Origin: DAONFI01 sp035403485
Lineage (GTDB): Bacteria; Planctomycetota; Phycisphaerae; SM23-33
Assembly (NCBI GenBank): GCA_964536835.1
Contig: CAZIAZ010000004.1
Coordinates: forward strand, 1 to 64,000
DNA: 64,000 nucleotides
Direction of reading: 5' to 3'
Shown: one piece after another, positions 51,907 to 60,746 of the stretch
Numbering within the stretch: the stretch's first letter is position 1
Layout: every line of letters begins with the position of its first letter
The notes under the pieces: generated by a model
Databases searched by the model: none
Told to the model about the DNA's origin: nothing
The model's input: only the letters and a program-made list of their open reading frames with translations
Position numbers and translations under genes: made by a program

Positions 51907-53055
51907 TCAGAAAATTTTGTTTTTTTGGCGAAACTTAAGCGGCGTCATGCCAAAACGTTTCTTGAATACTGCGCCCATATATGTGTCGCTACCGAAACCG
52001 GCTAACTCGGCGATGCGTGAAACAGTCATGTCTGTTTTCAGCAGCATTTCCTTCGCCCGCCCTATTCTGGTAAGCTGAATCTCCGCGTTAACGGTTCGGT
52101 TAAGGAATTTTTTGAAACGTATTTCAAGGCTGCGTCGCGATGCCGCCACATAATCTGCCACGTTCTGCACGCCAATGAGCCGGCCAACGTTGGAATGTAT
52201 GAATCTGACCGCACGTGCGACGTCGACATCATCGACGGCTATCACATCCGTCGACTGGCGTTCGACTATGCCGGTTGGCTCAACGAAGACGGCTGTCTTG
52301 CCGCCGTCTTCGCCGGCTATCATCCTGTCCAGCAATCGCGCGGATTCGTATCCCGCCCATTCGCCGTTGAGTTCGACGCTGGAAAGCGGCGGCTGACACA
52401 ACTCGCAGAACAGCTCGTCGTTATCCACTCCCATTACCGCTATTTCATCCGGCACTCTGATATTTGCCAAAAGAGCCGCATCAAGCACAGCTCGCGCACG
52501 AACGTCGGTCGCGGCAAATATGCCGCACGGCTTGGGCAGTCGAGTCAGCCATTCCGCAAGCAGCGACTGTTCCCGTTTCCACGATACACCTCCGCACGAC
52601 GGAAAAACGTCGCATTCAATTCCGTGCTTATCCAAAAATCCGACAAATGCGTCCCGCCGTTGTTTTGACCATATATCCTTAGTCGTGCCGCAAAATGCAA
52701 ATGAATGAAGACCTTTCGACAAAAAATGCTCGGCAGCCATCTTTGCAATTGTAGTCGGGTCAGGATGCATGTCCGTTATTCGTTTTCGCTTTTTGGGTGA
52801 AATTACGAAATTTTCAGGCGGGTCGTGCACTATGGCAGGGATGTCATATTCCAGAATGGCGCCGGCAACTCTTGGCGAATCAACGCGGGCGATAATTCCG
52901 TCGATAGTCGACATGTCAGGCAACGACTGTTTTATATCACCAGGAGTCACATAAAAAGACCACGGCTCGTGACAGCGGGAATATTTGACCACGCCTCGCA
53001 ATATGCCACGGCCGTAACCACGGGAAGTCTCTATCAGCAGTACAATTCTGCGCAT
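51907..53055 (-). CDS. XylR-like AraC-family transcriptional regulator
   Basis: The 382-aa regulator has a LacI/GalR-like periplasmic-binding-protein sensor domain (about residues 1-275, starting MRRIVLLIETSRGYGRGILR) and a C-terminal AraC double helix-turn-helix (about 285-380). The HTH text includes MTVSRIAELAGFGSDTYMGA and FKKRFGMTPLKFRQ. This layout is that of E. coli XylR and its many sugar-sensing relatives. A TATAAT box ends 6 nt before the ATG 53055, with no ribosome site, so translation is probably leaderless. No obvious target sugar genes adjoin it. Confidence 0.9.
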   Translation of the reverse strand: MRRIVLLIETSRGYGRGILRGVVKYSRCHEPWSFYVTPGDIKQSLPDMSTIDGIIARVDSPRVAGAILEYDIPAIVHDPPENFVISPKKRKRITDMHPDPTTIAKMAAEHFLSKGLHSFAFCGTTKDIWSKQRRDAFVGFLDKHGIECDVFPSCGGVSWKREQSLLAEWLTRLPKPCGIFAATDVRARAVLDAALLANIRVPDEIAVMGVDNDELFCELCQPPLSSVELNGEWAGYESARLLDRMIAGEDGGKTAVFVEPTGIVERQSTDVIAVDDVDVARAVRFIHSNVGRLIGVQNVADYVAASRRSLEIRFKKFLNRTVNAEIQLTRIGRAKEMLLKTDMTVSRIAELAGFGSDTYMGAVFKKRFGMTPLKFRQKNKIF

Positions 53056-53061
53056 GGCAGC

Positions 53062-53067
53062 ATTATA
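53062..53067 (-). promoter_or_regulatory. -10 box of the XylR-like gene
   Basis: TATAAT on the minus strand (53067-53062) with no good -35; only 6 nt precede the start codon at 53055. Confidence 0.4.
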
Positions 53068-53212
53068 CCAGTTCTCAAAATTTTTTCTGCCGGAAAAACC
53101 AAATCTGAGCGACAGCAAGTTTCAAGATATCAAATTTAAATCACAAGCAAACAAAAAACTTCAAACATATAATTTTCAGATTTTTCACGGATAATCATTA
53201 CCAAAGCAAAAA

Positions 53213-53926
53213 TCATATCCCATAAATATGTTTAATTGAATAGTAAATTCCCGCCGCGATAAATATGACGCCGGTGAGCCTGCGAAACCATCTTTCAAAT
53301 CTTATAATCATATTAAAAGTCTTGCCGACATAATGGCCGGCAAATGCGATTATCAACGCGAACAGGATTACAGGAACGGCCGTGCCGATTCCGAAAAGAG
53401 TCGGCATAAGAATCGGCGATGAGTGTTGCGACGACAGGCCTATCAGCCCGCCGAAAAACAGGCTTGCCGACACGGGACAGAACGACAAAGCAAACAGAAT
53501 ACCCATCGGCAACGCCCATATCGCCCCGCCTTTGGCGATTCTGTTCTGAATGCCCTGAATTCCGAAATTCAATGAGCCTGCAACGTTCAGCATTTCCAGG
53601 AGCATCATGCCTACGAGTATCAATACCGGCCCCAGAATTACACCCATGTATTTCTGCAGAAAACGGGAAATTCCTGCCGCCGCACTGCCGGAATCGCCAT
53701 CCGATGCGGCAGACTGAAAGACCAAGAGAATCAACACTCCCAAACCCACATACACGATAGTACGGCCAAGCGTATAAAGAAGGCCGGAAAAAAGCACCCT
53801 GCGATGATTTCCAGTAGAGCGGGCAAGAAAAGACACTGCCGCAATGTTCGTCGCCAGAGGACACGGACTTATTGAAGTAAGCAGACCCAGCCAGAAGGCG
53901 GTAGCCAGCACCATCCACAATGTCAT
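53213..53926 (-). CDS. arsG: ArsG-like aromatic arsenical efflux permease (CcdA/DsbD fold)
   Basis: The 237-aa protein has six to seven helices and the DsbD/CcdA-type motifs SISPCPLATN and SFCPVSASLFFGGL. Family members next to ArsF are described as permeases for aminophenyl arsenicals formed by ArsEF; electron transfer through the membrane is the alternative for this fold. The start overlaps arsF by 4 bp. It is the last gene of the arsenic operon. Confidence 0.82.
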   Translation of the reverse strand: MTLWMVLATAFWLGLLTSISPCPLATNIAAVSFLARSTGNHRRVLFSGLLYTLGRTIVYVGLGVLILLVFQSAASDGDSGSAAAGISRFLQKYMGVILGPVLILVGMMLLEMLNVAGSLNFGIQGIQNRIAKGGAIWALPMGILFALSFCPVSASLFFGGLIGLSSQHSSPILMPTLFGIGTAVPVILFALIIAFAGHYVGKTFNMIIRFERWFRRLTGVIFIAAGIYYSIKHIYGI

Positions 53927-54411
53927 GATTTATCTCCCAGCATCTCCTGAATTATAGGCCGAACGTAATCTACAAATTCACTGCGGTTATTTGCCAACGC
54001 CATAACCTTGTCCAGCCGTTTCACGTCCACTTCCCTGCCGTCCCGGAATTTCACAACGATAATCATGTTCCCGCCGACGTTATATTTTTGGGCAAGTTTT
54101 TCATTTTCCTGAAAATCCACCGACTTCCATTCAAGTCTTCCAGCCTTGACCGCGTCGGCGAAATCTTTGGTAACGATTTCTTTGCCTATCGATTCGACGA
54201 GATTACACGTGAAGCATCTGAACGAGGCGTGCATGTAGTAAACCACGACCTTGTCTGCGTTCGGAGATGTAATTGCGGTTATATCGCCTTGTGATTGCAT
54301 GCGGGCTTTCGTGAATTCCCTGCCGGCAGCAAAGCCGATACTGATGAATACAAACGCCATCAGCAGTTTTGAAATTATCTTTTTAGTTTTCATTTCCGTC
54401 AAATACCTCAT
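53923..54411 (-). CDS. arsF: ArsF-like nitroarsenical reductase subunit
   Basis: The 162-aa protein has one N-terminal membrane helix (about 10-28) and a thioredoxin-like domain with a CFTC pair (ASFRCFTCNLVESIG). It matches the family named nitrophenyl compound nitroreductase subunit ArsF. It overlaps its neighbours by 4 bp on both sides. ATG 54411 is taken; an ATG at 54393 would begin MKTKKIISKL. Confidence 0.78.
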   Translation of the reverse strand: MRYLTEMKTKKIISKLLMAFVFISIGFAAGREFTKARMQSQGDITAITSPNADKVVVYYMHASFRCFTCNLVESIGKEIVTKDFADAVKAGRLEWKSVDFQENEKLAQKYNVGGNMIIVVKFRDGREVDVKRLDKVMALANNRSEFVDYVRPIIQEMLGDKS

Positions 54412-54641
54412 ACGAGCAATGCCTTGATTGCTTCAACATCTGGTACTTTGCCGACGAGTTTTACTTTGCCGTCGACAGCCAATGCCGGCGTCATCATTAC
54501 GCCGAATTGCATTATCCGGTTGATGTCGGTAACTTTTTCAATAGTGTATTCAATGCCCAACGACTTGGCTGCCGCCTCCACATTTTCCGTAAGTTTTTTG
54601 CACTTGGGACAACCTGTTCCGAGAATCTGTAATTTCTTCAT
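54408..54641 (-). CDS. small thioredoxin-fold protein (CPKC)
   Basis: ATG 54641 follows AAGGA at 8 nt and gives 77 aa. The text LGTGCPKCKKLTENVE carries the redox CxxC, and MMTPALAVDGKVKLVG holds the cis-Pro of the fold. Proteins of this size are small redox-active disulfide proteins that reduce a partner; here the partner is probably ArsF, the DGC protein or ArsM. It begins 1 bp before the DGC gene's stop. Confidence 0.88.
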   Translation of the reverse strand: MKKLQILGTGCPKCKKLTENVEAAAKSLGIEYTIEKVTDINRIMQFGVMMTPALAVDGKVKLVGKVPDVEAIKALLV

Positions 54642-54642
54642 T

Positions 54643-55029
54643 TTAAGCTTCCTTTTCAATAATTTCTTCAGCTTTAGCCAATATCATTTTTACCTGTTCA
54701 TCGGTGCATCTCGTTTTTGCTTTTTCAATCCCAAGTTCCGTCACAGTAATACATTTGTAGTTTGAAATACCATGCCTATCGAAAACTTTTTTGGCACAAC
54801 CCATAGGGCAACCATCGATAATCAGGTTCAAATCCGCATCCCAAGCCGCCTGCACCATTCCCTGAATGTCCGCACCAAGCCCAGCCAGGCAGAACATTTT
54901 ACCTTTGCCGGAATGCATCAGTTCACGGGCGGCTTTGTCGGCTGCTTCTCCGACGTTTGCACTTCCTGAACAGGGGAAAAACAAAACGATTTTTTCTTTT
55001 TCATTATTTCCGCAGCAACAGTCAACCAT
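54643..55029 (-). CDS. DGC-domain (putative zinc-binding) protein
   Basis: The 128-aa protein has Cys-rich ends: CCCGNN at the N terminus, FFPCSGSAN, and DGCPMGCAKK, the Asp-Gly-Cys signature. It matches the putative zinc-binding DGC family, common in arsenic operons with ArsF and ArsG and a candidate for ArsE. The function there is not established. It is 12 bp downstream of the permease gene. Confidence 0.85.
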   Translation of the reverse strand: MVDCCCGNNEKEKIVLFFPCSGSANVGEAADKAARELMHSGKGKMFCLAGLGADIQGMVQAAWDADLNLIIDGCPMGCAKKVFDRHGISNYKCITVTELGIEKAKTRCTDEQVKMILAKAEEIIEKEA

Positions 55030-55041
55030 AATTAAACACTC

Positions 55042-56586
55042 CTAAAACAATGCTCCGTATATCATGCCGCTTATAGTGGCCATCACAACCACCAAAGATA
55101 CAAAAACAATTGTCTTTCTCGCACCAAGTACGCTTGCGATAACCAACATACTCGGCAGACTAAGCGCAGGGCCAGCCAACAGTAACGCAAGCGCAGGGCC
55201 CTTGCCCATACCAGCGCCGATGAGACCCTGAAGTATCGGCACTTCGGTCAGCGTCGCAAAATACATGAAAGCGCCGAATATACTGGCAAATAAATTCGTC
55301 CAAACCGGCCATACCGACCTTGCAAAACTCTCGAACGCTCCGCCGCCCCAGCCGGTGATTTCCAGCATACGGTTCGGGCTGTCACCTACAAGCATCTCGA
55401 CATATCTGCCGGGAATGAATCCTTCATGGTCAGGCCGGCCAAGTAAAAAACCAGCTGCAAGCACGCCGAAAAACAGCAGCGGCAGAATCTGCTTGGCAAA
55501 TCCCCATGACTGAGCGAACCATTCTCCGCCTTCGCCCTTATCGGTACTGAGAATGACGGATAGGCCGACCGTTCCGGCAGTAAATGGAATAAGCACCCAT
55601 AGGCCATCCGACGGCAACCACAAGGCCAGTACCGCGGGCGGTATCGCCGCAAACAGAACTTTCCACCATGCCACGGCAAACCAGAATATAAGTACCAATC
55701 CTAACGCTATACAGAATACGGATGAAATCTGCCACTTGTACTTCCATACTGCTGTCCATAAACCCGGAATAGGATTTTTGGACGAAATGGAAGTTGTCGC
55801 CACATCCATCTCCTTACCCATATCCCGGCCATCGAGGATTTTTACGCGATATGTCGCACCTGTCGCCGAGATATCTTCAGGCGACTTGGTTATCGCCGCC
55901 TTAAAGGTTTGTCCGTTATTCAAAACGAATTCGTAATTGTTCGGCGCTCCCCAGTTCACAAAAACCAGAATCGCAACCATTATGAAGAAAAATATCGAAT
56001 TCTGCCACAGCGGTCTTGATACTTCCGGTTCTGGCATAGCCAGCTGGCTGTCAGCCTTTGCAACCTCTTCCTTGCGATAGATAAAGTGCATCATCAGGCC
56101 TATGACTACACTGAACGTTATCGCTCCGACTGCACGGGCGATACCGAGTTCCAGACCGAGAATTCGCGCGGTCAGGATAATGGCCAATATATTTATTGCA
56201 GGTCCGGAATACAGAAACGCCGTCGCAGGCCCCAGGCCAGCACCCATCTTGTATATTCCGGCAAATAGCGGCAGCACGGTACATGAACACACAGCCAGAA
56301 TGGTGCCCGACACGGCAGCTACGCCGTAGGCTAATACTTTATTAGCCTTCGCGCCGAGGTATTTCATAACCGATGCCTGAGAAATGAAAACGCCTATTGC
56401 ACCGGCAATGAAAAACGCAGGAACAAGACACAACAACACGTGTTCACGGGCATACCATTTAGCCAGTTGCAACGATTCGGTTATGCCGCTGTTGAACCTG
56501 CCCCAGTTGACCGGCAGCCAGAAAACCGCAATAAATACGGCCGCCAGCCAGAACATTTTTTCCCATTCAGTTTTCCAGTCGGTCAT
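55042..56586 (-). CDS. ArsP/YraQ-type permease, probable organoarsenical efflux
   Basis: The 514-aa permease has two membrane halves (about residues 10-185 and 290-514) joined by a large soluble insert (about 205-290) with beta-type sequence. The signature SGTILAVCSCTVLPLFAGIY contains the paired Cys used by ArsP to bind trivalent organoarsenicals, and GPAINILAIILTARILG follows. Position in an ars operon supports that role. The insert makes it longer than ArsP (about 310-420 aa). Confidence 0.85.
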   Translation of the reverse strand: MTDWKTEWEKMFWLAAVFIAVFWLPVNWGRFNSGITESLQLAKWYAREHVLLCLVPAFFIAGAIGVFISQASVMKYLGAKANKVLAYGVAAVSGTILAVCSCTVLPLFAGIYKMGAGLGPATAFLYSGPAINILAIILTARILGLELGIARAVGAITFSVVIGLMMHFIYRKEEVAKADSQLAMPEPEVSRPLWQNSIFFFIMVAILVFVNWGAPNNYEFVLNNGQTFKAAITKSPEDISATGATYRVKILDGRDMGKEMDVATTSISSKNPIPGLWTAVWKYKWQISSVFCIALGLVLIFWFAVAWWKVLFAAIPPAVLALWLPSDGLWVLIPFTAGTVGLSVILSTDKGEGGEWFAQSWGFAKQILPLLFFGVLAAGFLLGRPDHEGFIPGRYVEMLVGDSPNRMLEITGWGGGAFESFARSVWPVWTNLFASIFGAFMYFATLTEVPILQGLIGAGMGKGPALALLLAGPALSLPSMLVIASVLGARKTIVFVSLVVVMATISGMIYGALF

Positions 56587-56590
56587 TTTC

Positions 56591-57778
56591 CTATCCCTTA
56601 ACTTTCAGTTTGAACCAGCCCTGTGTTCTCAGGCAGATTTTGACGAGCATGAGCATCACTGGTACTTCAATAAGCACACCCACGACCGTCGCCAGGGCGG
56701 CACCTGATGACAGCCCGAAAAGCATCGTTGCCGTCGCTATCGCAACCTCAAAATGGTTCGACGCGCCAATCATTGCCGCAGGTGCAGCATCCTGATACGG
56801 CAGACGCAGCACTTTCGCCCACCAGTAACCCAGGCAGAATATGAACATGGTCTGGATAAACAACGGAACGGCTATCCAGAGTATTGTCAGCGGATTCGCC
56901 AGTATTACTGCTCCTTTGAAACTGAACAACAGCACAAGCGTAATGAGCAACGCAACTATCGTCACCGGCGTCAGCCAATGGAGGAATTTCCGATTGAACC
57001 ACTCCAGACCTTTGGTGCGAATCATAAGTTGCCGGCTGAGATATCCTGCCACCAACGGTAAGGCTACGTATATAGATATGGACAACAGCAACGCCTGCCA
57101 CGGCACGGGCAGCTGCCCAACGCCCAGCAGAAATCCGCCAAGCAACCCGTAAAGCAGCAGCATCGTAAGTGAATTTATCGCCACCATCACCAGCGTCAGT
57201 CCGTCGTTACCGCGAGCCAGATAACCCCACACTAACACCATGGCGGTACACGGTGCAACGCCCAGCAGAATACAGCCGGCCAGGTAACTCCGCCATAGCG
57301 GAACCTGCAACATTTTTACGCCTTCATGCAAGATTACCGTACCTGCACCGTGTTGTGCGCCGACTGGTAAATCAAGGCCGAAAGGCATTTTCACCAAATC
57401 CACGGCATCGGGGCCAATGAAGTTATAAAAAACCACCCCGAGAAAAAACATAGCGATGGCATACATGGTAAAAGGTTTTATGGCCCAGTTGACAAAAAGT
57501 GTCAGTCCGACGGCTTTTACATTCTTGCCGGCTTTGACTGCTTGAGCGAAGTCTATCTTGACCATGATGGGATACATCATGAAAAACAGGCATATCGCAA
57601 TGGGAATGGAAACCACCGGGGCATCATGGACGTAAATTGCCATTGCATCCAGTCGGGTCGCCAAATCTGGCGAGAATTTTCCCAGCAATATTCCGCCGAC
57701 GATACAAAGCAAAACCCACAGTGAAAGATACCGCTCAAAAATGTTCGTCATTTTACGTTGCGATTCATTTTGATTCAT
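56591..57778 (-). CDS. acr3: ACR3-family arsenite efflux pump
   Basis: The 395-aa carrier has ten membrane helices and exports arsenite. Family motifs are FLGVVFYNFIGP, GVAPCTAMVLVWGYLARGN (the essential Cys) and FNRKFLHWLTPVTI, with ASNHFEVAIA near the end. AAGGGGA lies 5 nt upstream of the ATG. Four bp separate it from the permease. Confidence 0.95.
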   Translation of the reverse strand: MNQNESQRKMTNIFERYLSLWVLLCIVGGILLGKFSPDLATRLDAMAIYVHDAPVVSIPIAICLFFMMYPIMVKIDFAQAVKAGKNVKAVGLTLFVNWAIKPFTMYAIAMFFLGVVFYNFIGPDAVDLVKMPFGLDLPVGAQHGAGTVILHEGVKMLQVPLWRSYLAGCILLGVAPCTAMVLVWGYLARGNDGLTLVMVAINSLTMLLLYGLLGGFLLGVGQLPVPWQALLLSISIYVALPLVAGYLSRQLMIRTKGLEWFNRKFLHWLTPVTIVALLITLVLLFSFKGAVILANPLTILWIAVPLFIQTMFIFCLGYWWAKVLRLPYQDAAPAAMIGASNHFEVAIATATMLFGLSSGAALATVVGVLIEVPVMLMLVKICLRTQGWFKLKVKG

Positions 57779-57796
57779 ATCTTCCCCTTGTAAAAT

Positions 57797-58615
57797 TCAT
57801 GGCTTACCGGCTGTGAAATTTACGCTCACGATATAGTCAGAAAAAGTTTCACCCTGCGGAAACTTTTTTTTGACTTCCCGATAAAGCGGGTCGTTGCAGT
57901 CAGCCATTATGTCTATGTCGTATTTTTTTTCTTCGATGGTCATTCCAACAAGCCCGGCCTGCTCAGCCATATTTCTGGTCTGCTCGACAAGCACCGCACC
58001 GGCAACGCAACTTACGATTGCCGCCGCACTTTCAATAACGCCTTGCGGCAACGGTTTTTTCAATGCAAGGTCGGAAACGCATGCCTTACCGCCATGTTTT
58101 AAAACACGTGCGATTTCATTCCATACCTGCTGCTTGTCCGGCGAGAGATTGATTACGCAGTTCGATATTACAACGTCTATGGACAAATCGGCGACCGGCA
58201 GATGCTCTATCTCTCCGAGACGGAATTCCACATTGCTCAAGCCGGTGTTTCCGGTAAACGATGCAATCGACGCTCTCGACTTCGTAAGCATTTCGGCAGT
58301 CATATCGACGCCTATCGAAATGCCTTGAGGGCCGACTTTTTTTGCGGCTATAAAAACGTCGAATCCGCCTCCGCTACCCAAATCCAGCACAACCTGTCCG
58401 GGCTTGAGATTCGCCATCGCCGTTGGATTGCCGCAAGAAAGACCCATATTCGCACCTTCCGGCAGAGAATCCAGTTCTTCGCCGCTATATCCTACCGCAC
58501 GGGCAAGGTTCGCCGACGATGGGCTTCCGCAACAACAACACGATTTGCCCTTTGCGATTTCGCCGTATCCTGCCCGTACCGTTTGTCTGATTTTTTCGCC
58601 TATTTCATCCACCAC
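57797..58615 (-). CDS. arsM: arsenite S-adenosylmethionine methyltransferase
   Basis: ArsM methylates arsenite to volatile or exportable methylarsenicals. The start is GTG 58615, with GAGG 6 nt upstream, giving 272 aa. Motifs: KSCCCCGSPSSANLARAVGY, GLSCGNPTAMANLKPGQ, VLDLGSGGGFDVFIAAKKVG (SAM site), and NCVINLSPDK. The Cys ligands in CCCC, SCG and NCV match ArsM. 18 bp separates it from acr3. Confidence 0.93.
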   Translation of the reverse strand: MVDEIGEKIRQTVRAGYGEIAKGKSCCCCGSPSSANLARAVGYSGEELDSLPEGANMGLSCGNPTAMANLKPGQVVLDLGSGGGFDVFIAAKKVGPQGISIGVDMTAEMLTKSRASIASFTGNTGLSNVEFRLGEIEHLPVADLSIDVVISNCVINLSPDKQQVWNEIARVLKHGGKACVSDLALKKPLPQGVIESAAAIVSCVAGAVLVEQTRNMAEQAGLVGMTIEEKKYDIDIMADCNDPLYREVKKKFPQGETFSDYIVSVNFTAGKP

Positions 58616-58654
58616 AGGTCACCTCGACAAAAGTTTGAAATGTTTAAACAAAAA

Positions 58655-59023
58655 TCAAATTATATCGCCATATTCTTTCAACCGCTGCTCAAGCATGTTC
58701 GTTATACAATCCATAAAACTCAGTATACACGGCATAGCCAGACTGTAGTAGATATTCAGGCCTTGTTTGCGGTCGCTGATAAGCCCCGCCGTTTTCAGCA
58801 CCGAAAGATGGCGGGAAACGGTGGACATATCACTGCCTATTATTTTCTGGAGTTCACAGACACACCGCTCGCCGCAGGCAAGTTCATCAATTACAAGCAG
58901 TCTCGCAGGATGAGCCAGAGCCTTGAGAACCTCAGCACGGGCGGCGTATTTTTTCATGTCTGCAGCAGTGCGTGGAGCTGCTTTTCTCCTGCAGATATTT
59001 TTTGTTTTACATGTCGTTTTCAT
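58655..59023 (-). CDS. arsR: ArsR-family metalloregulator
   Basis: ATG 59023 has AAGG 8 nt upstream and gives 122 aa. The winged helix domain has ALAHPARLLVIDELACG, the metal-sensing Cys in ACGERCVCEL, and the recognition helix SDMSTVSRHLSVLKTAGLIS. Arsenite binding releases it from the operator, derepressing the operon. A repeat element (59112-59282) separates it from its likely operator at 59368-59391. Confidence 0.93.
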   Translation of the reverse strand: MKTTCKTKNICRRKAAPRTAADMKKYAARAEVLKALAHPARLLVIDELACGERCVCELQKIIGSDMSTVSRHLSVLKTAGLISDRKQGLNIYYSLAMPCILSFMDCITNMLEQRLKEYGDII

Positions 59024-59111
59024 TTGAATTACCTTTTCCGATTGCCAACTCATGTGGCATTTGCAGTTTTCACATTTTCAGGATTCATTAAAGCTCGCTT
59101 CATAACGACAT

Positions 59112-59282
59112 TAGAACCTATCCCAAAAACCTTGGCTGCCTGCAATCGGTCTTTTGCAGCCTAGCGGCGTCAGAAAAACGGCAGAATATGTTTTTTTAAA
59201 AAGTATGCTGCCATTTTTCTTCCTTGCCAGCCCGCAAAATTGCTCGATTTCGGCGACGCCCATGTTTTTGGGATAGGTTCTA
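59112..59282. repeat. MITE-like element, family 2, with core, in the ars leader
   Basis: TAGAACCTATCCCAAAAAC (59112-59130) and its perfect inverse (59264-59282) bound 171 bp. The interior holds the core shared with family 1: in reverse, GGCAAGGAAGAAAAATGGCA ... GTTTTTCTGACGC. It lies between the ars promoter and arsR. Confidence 0.88.
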
Positions 59283-59367
59283 CTTATAAAATCAAATTTG
59301 CTCACGGCAATATCACTCGTCGAAACTTTTTATATACCGAATCTGTTTTCATGGCAACAAATTATGT

Positions 59368-59405
59368 CTATTTGGCAATATAACCAAATAGCCAATGTAT
59401 TACAA
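59368..59405 (-). promoter_or_regulatory. ars operon promoter and ArsR operator
   Basis: On the minus strand TTGTAA (59405-59400) and TATATT (59382-59377) are spaced 17 bp. A perfect dyad CTATTTGG (59368-59375), 8 bp, CCAAATAG (59384-59391) surrounds the -10, an arrangement typical of ArsR operators. The transcript start near 59370 gives a leader of about 345 nt. The remaining gap to 59603 shows nothing. Confidence 0.6.
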
Positions 59406-59603
59406 TAATAAAATAAAATATGTGCCTGTTTTTTTTAGTGCAGTTCTCAGAATTATTTTCATTTTGAGATTGCTGCAAGTTTTCCTGCCATCTTTGATAT
59501 GCCTTTATGGATGCCGGTCGATTTTCAGCAGCCTTTACTTTTTTGTAGAAAATCGAAAAATAGATACATCGGGCAACCCCGTGACATTCTGTAAGGAAGT
59601 AAT

Positions 59604-59662
59604 AAAAAAAAACGCGGCGAATTGTTTTCGTATGTTTCCATACAAATGCAATTCACCGCGTT
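59604..59662 (-). terminator. terminator of the GGGtGRT operon
   Basis: AACGCGGTGAATTG (59662-59649 on the minus strand) pairs with CAATTCGCCGCGTT (59624-59611) with one G-U, followed by a T run (59612-59604). It lies 70 bp past the GGGtGRT stop. Confidence 0.85.
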
Positions 59663-59731
59663 CTTTTATAAAATTTATAAAATTTCCACAGCCGACACTA
59701 GAGGGCGTTCTCAATTTTCGTCGGCAATTTT

Positions 59732-60730
59732 TTATTTCATTGCCTGTTCGACGGCTACCGCGACAGCCACCGATGCGCCGACCATCGGGTTGTTACCCAT
59801 ACCGATGAGGCCCATCATTTCCACGTGTGCCGGCACTGACGACGAGCCTGCAAACTGGGCGTCTGAATGCATACGGCCCATGGTATCGGTCATGCCGTAG
59901 CTAGCCGGGCCGGCAGCCATGTTGTCCGGATGAAGCGTTCTGCCAGTGCCACCGCCGGAGGCTACCGAGAAGAATTTTTTGTTCTGCTCGCAGCATTCCT
60001 TCTTGTACGTACCCATTACAGGGTGCTGGAAACGCGTGGGGTTTGTACTGTTGCCGGTAATAGCCACGTCCACGCCTTCGTGATGCATGATGGCAACGCC
60101 TTCGCGGACGTCATCGGCGCCGTAGCACTTGACCTTGGCGCGTTCGCCTTCGGAGTAAGCTCGTTCCCAGACGATTTCGAGTTTGCCGGTTGCGTAGTCG
60201 AATTTGGTCTGTACGTGAGTAAAACCGTTGATACGGCTGATGATGTGTGCGGCGTCTTTGCCAAGGCCGTTGAGTATTACGCGAAGCGGCTCTTTGCGGG
60301 CTTTGTTGGCACTGCGTGCAATGCCGATTGCGCCTTCAGCCGCGGCGAACGATTCATGCCCGCAGCAGAAAGCGAAACACTTGGTTTTGTCGCGGAGCAG
60401 CATGGATGCCAGATTTCCGTGGCCGAGGCCGACCTTGCGGTCGTCGGCTACGCTGCCGGGTATGCAGAAACTCTGAAGGCCTTCGCCGAGAGTTTCCGCT
60501 ATGTCATAAGCCTTCTTTTGGTCCTTCTTTATCGCCACAGCCGCACCGACCGTGTATGCCCAGCATGCGTTTTCAAAGCATATGGGCTGAACTTCCTTGA
60601 CAAGTTTGTAAACGTCAACGCCTTTTGCCTTGCAGATTTCGGCGCATTCTTCAACGCTCTTTATGCCGTATTTTTCAAGAAGCGCGGTTATCTGGGCAAT
60701 TCGGCGGTCATATCCTTCAAATAAAGCCAT
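59732..60730 (-). CDS. GGGtGRT protein
   Basis: The 332-aa protein carries the family-naming motif SGGGTGRTLHPDNMAAGPAS near residue 270. Conserved Cys residues lie in CFENACWAYTVG, QSFCIPGSV, FAFCCGHESFAAAEGA and KKECCEQN. The family is conserved in anaerobes and described only by name; no reaction is known. AGGAG precedes the ATG. It is co-oriented with, and 16 bp downstream of, the IscU-like scaffold gene, and the pair shares a promoter and terminator. Confidence 0.92.
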   Translation of the reverse strand: MALFEGYDRRIAQITALLEKYGIKSVEECAEICKAKGVDVYKLVKEVQPICFENACWAYTVGAAVAIKKDQKKAYDIAETLGEGLQSFCIPGSVADDRKVGLGHGNLASMLLRDKTKCFAFCCGHESFAAAEGAIGIARSANKARKEPLRVILNGLGKDAAHIISRINGFTHVQTKFDYATGKLEIVWERAYSEGERAKVKCYGADDVREGVAIMHHEGVDVAITGNSTNPTRFQHPVMGTYKKECCEQNKKFFSVASGGGTGRTLHPDNMAAGPASYGMTDTMGRMHSDAQFAGSSSVPAHVEMMGLIGMGNNPMVGASVAVAVAVEQAMK

Positions 60731-60746
60731 TTCAGCTACTCCTAAA

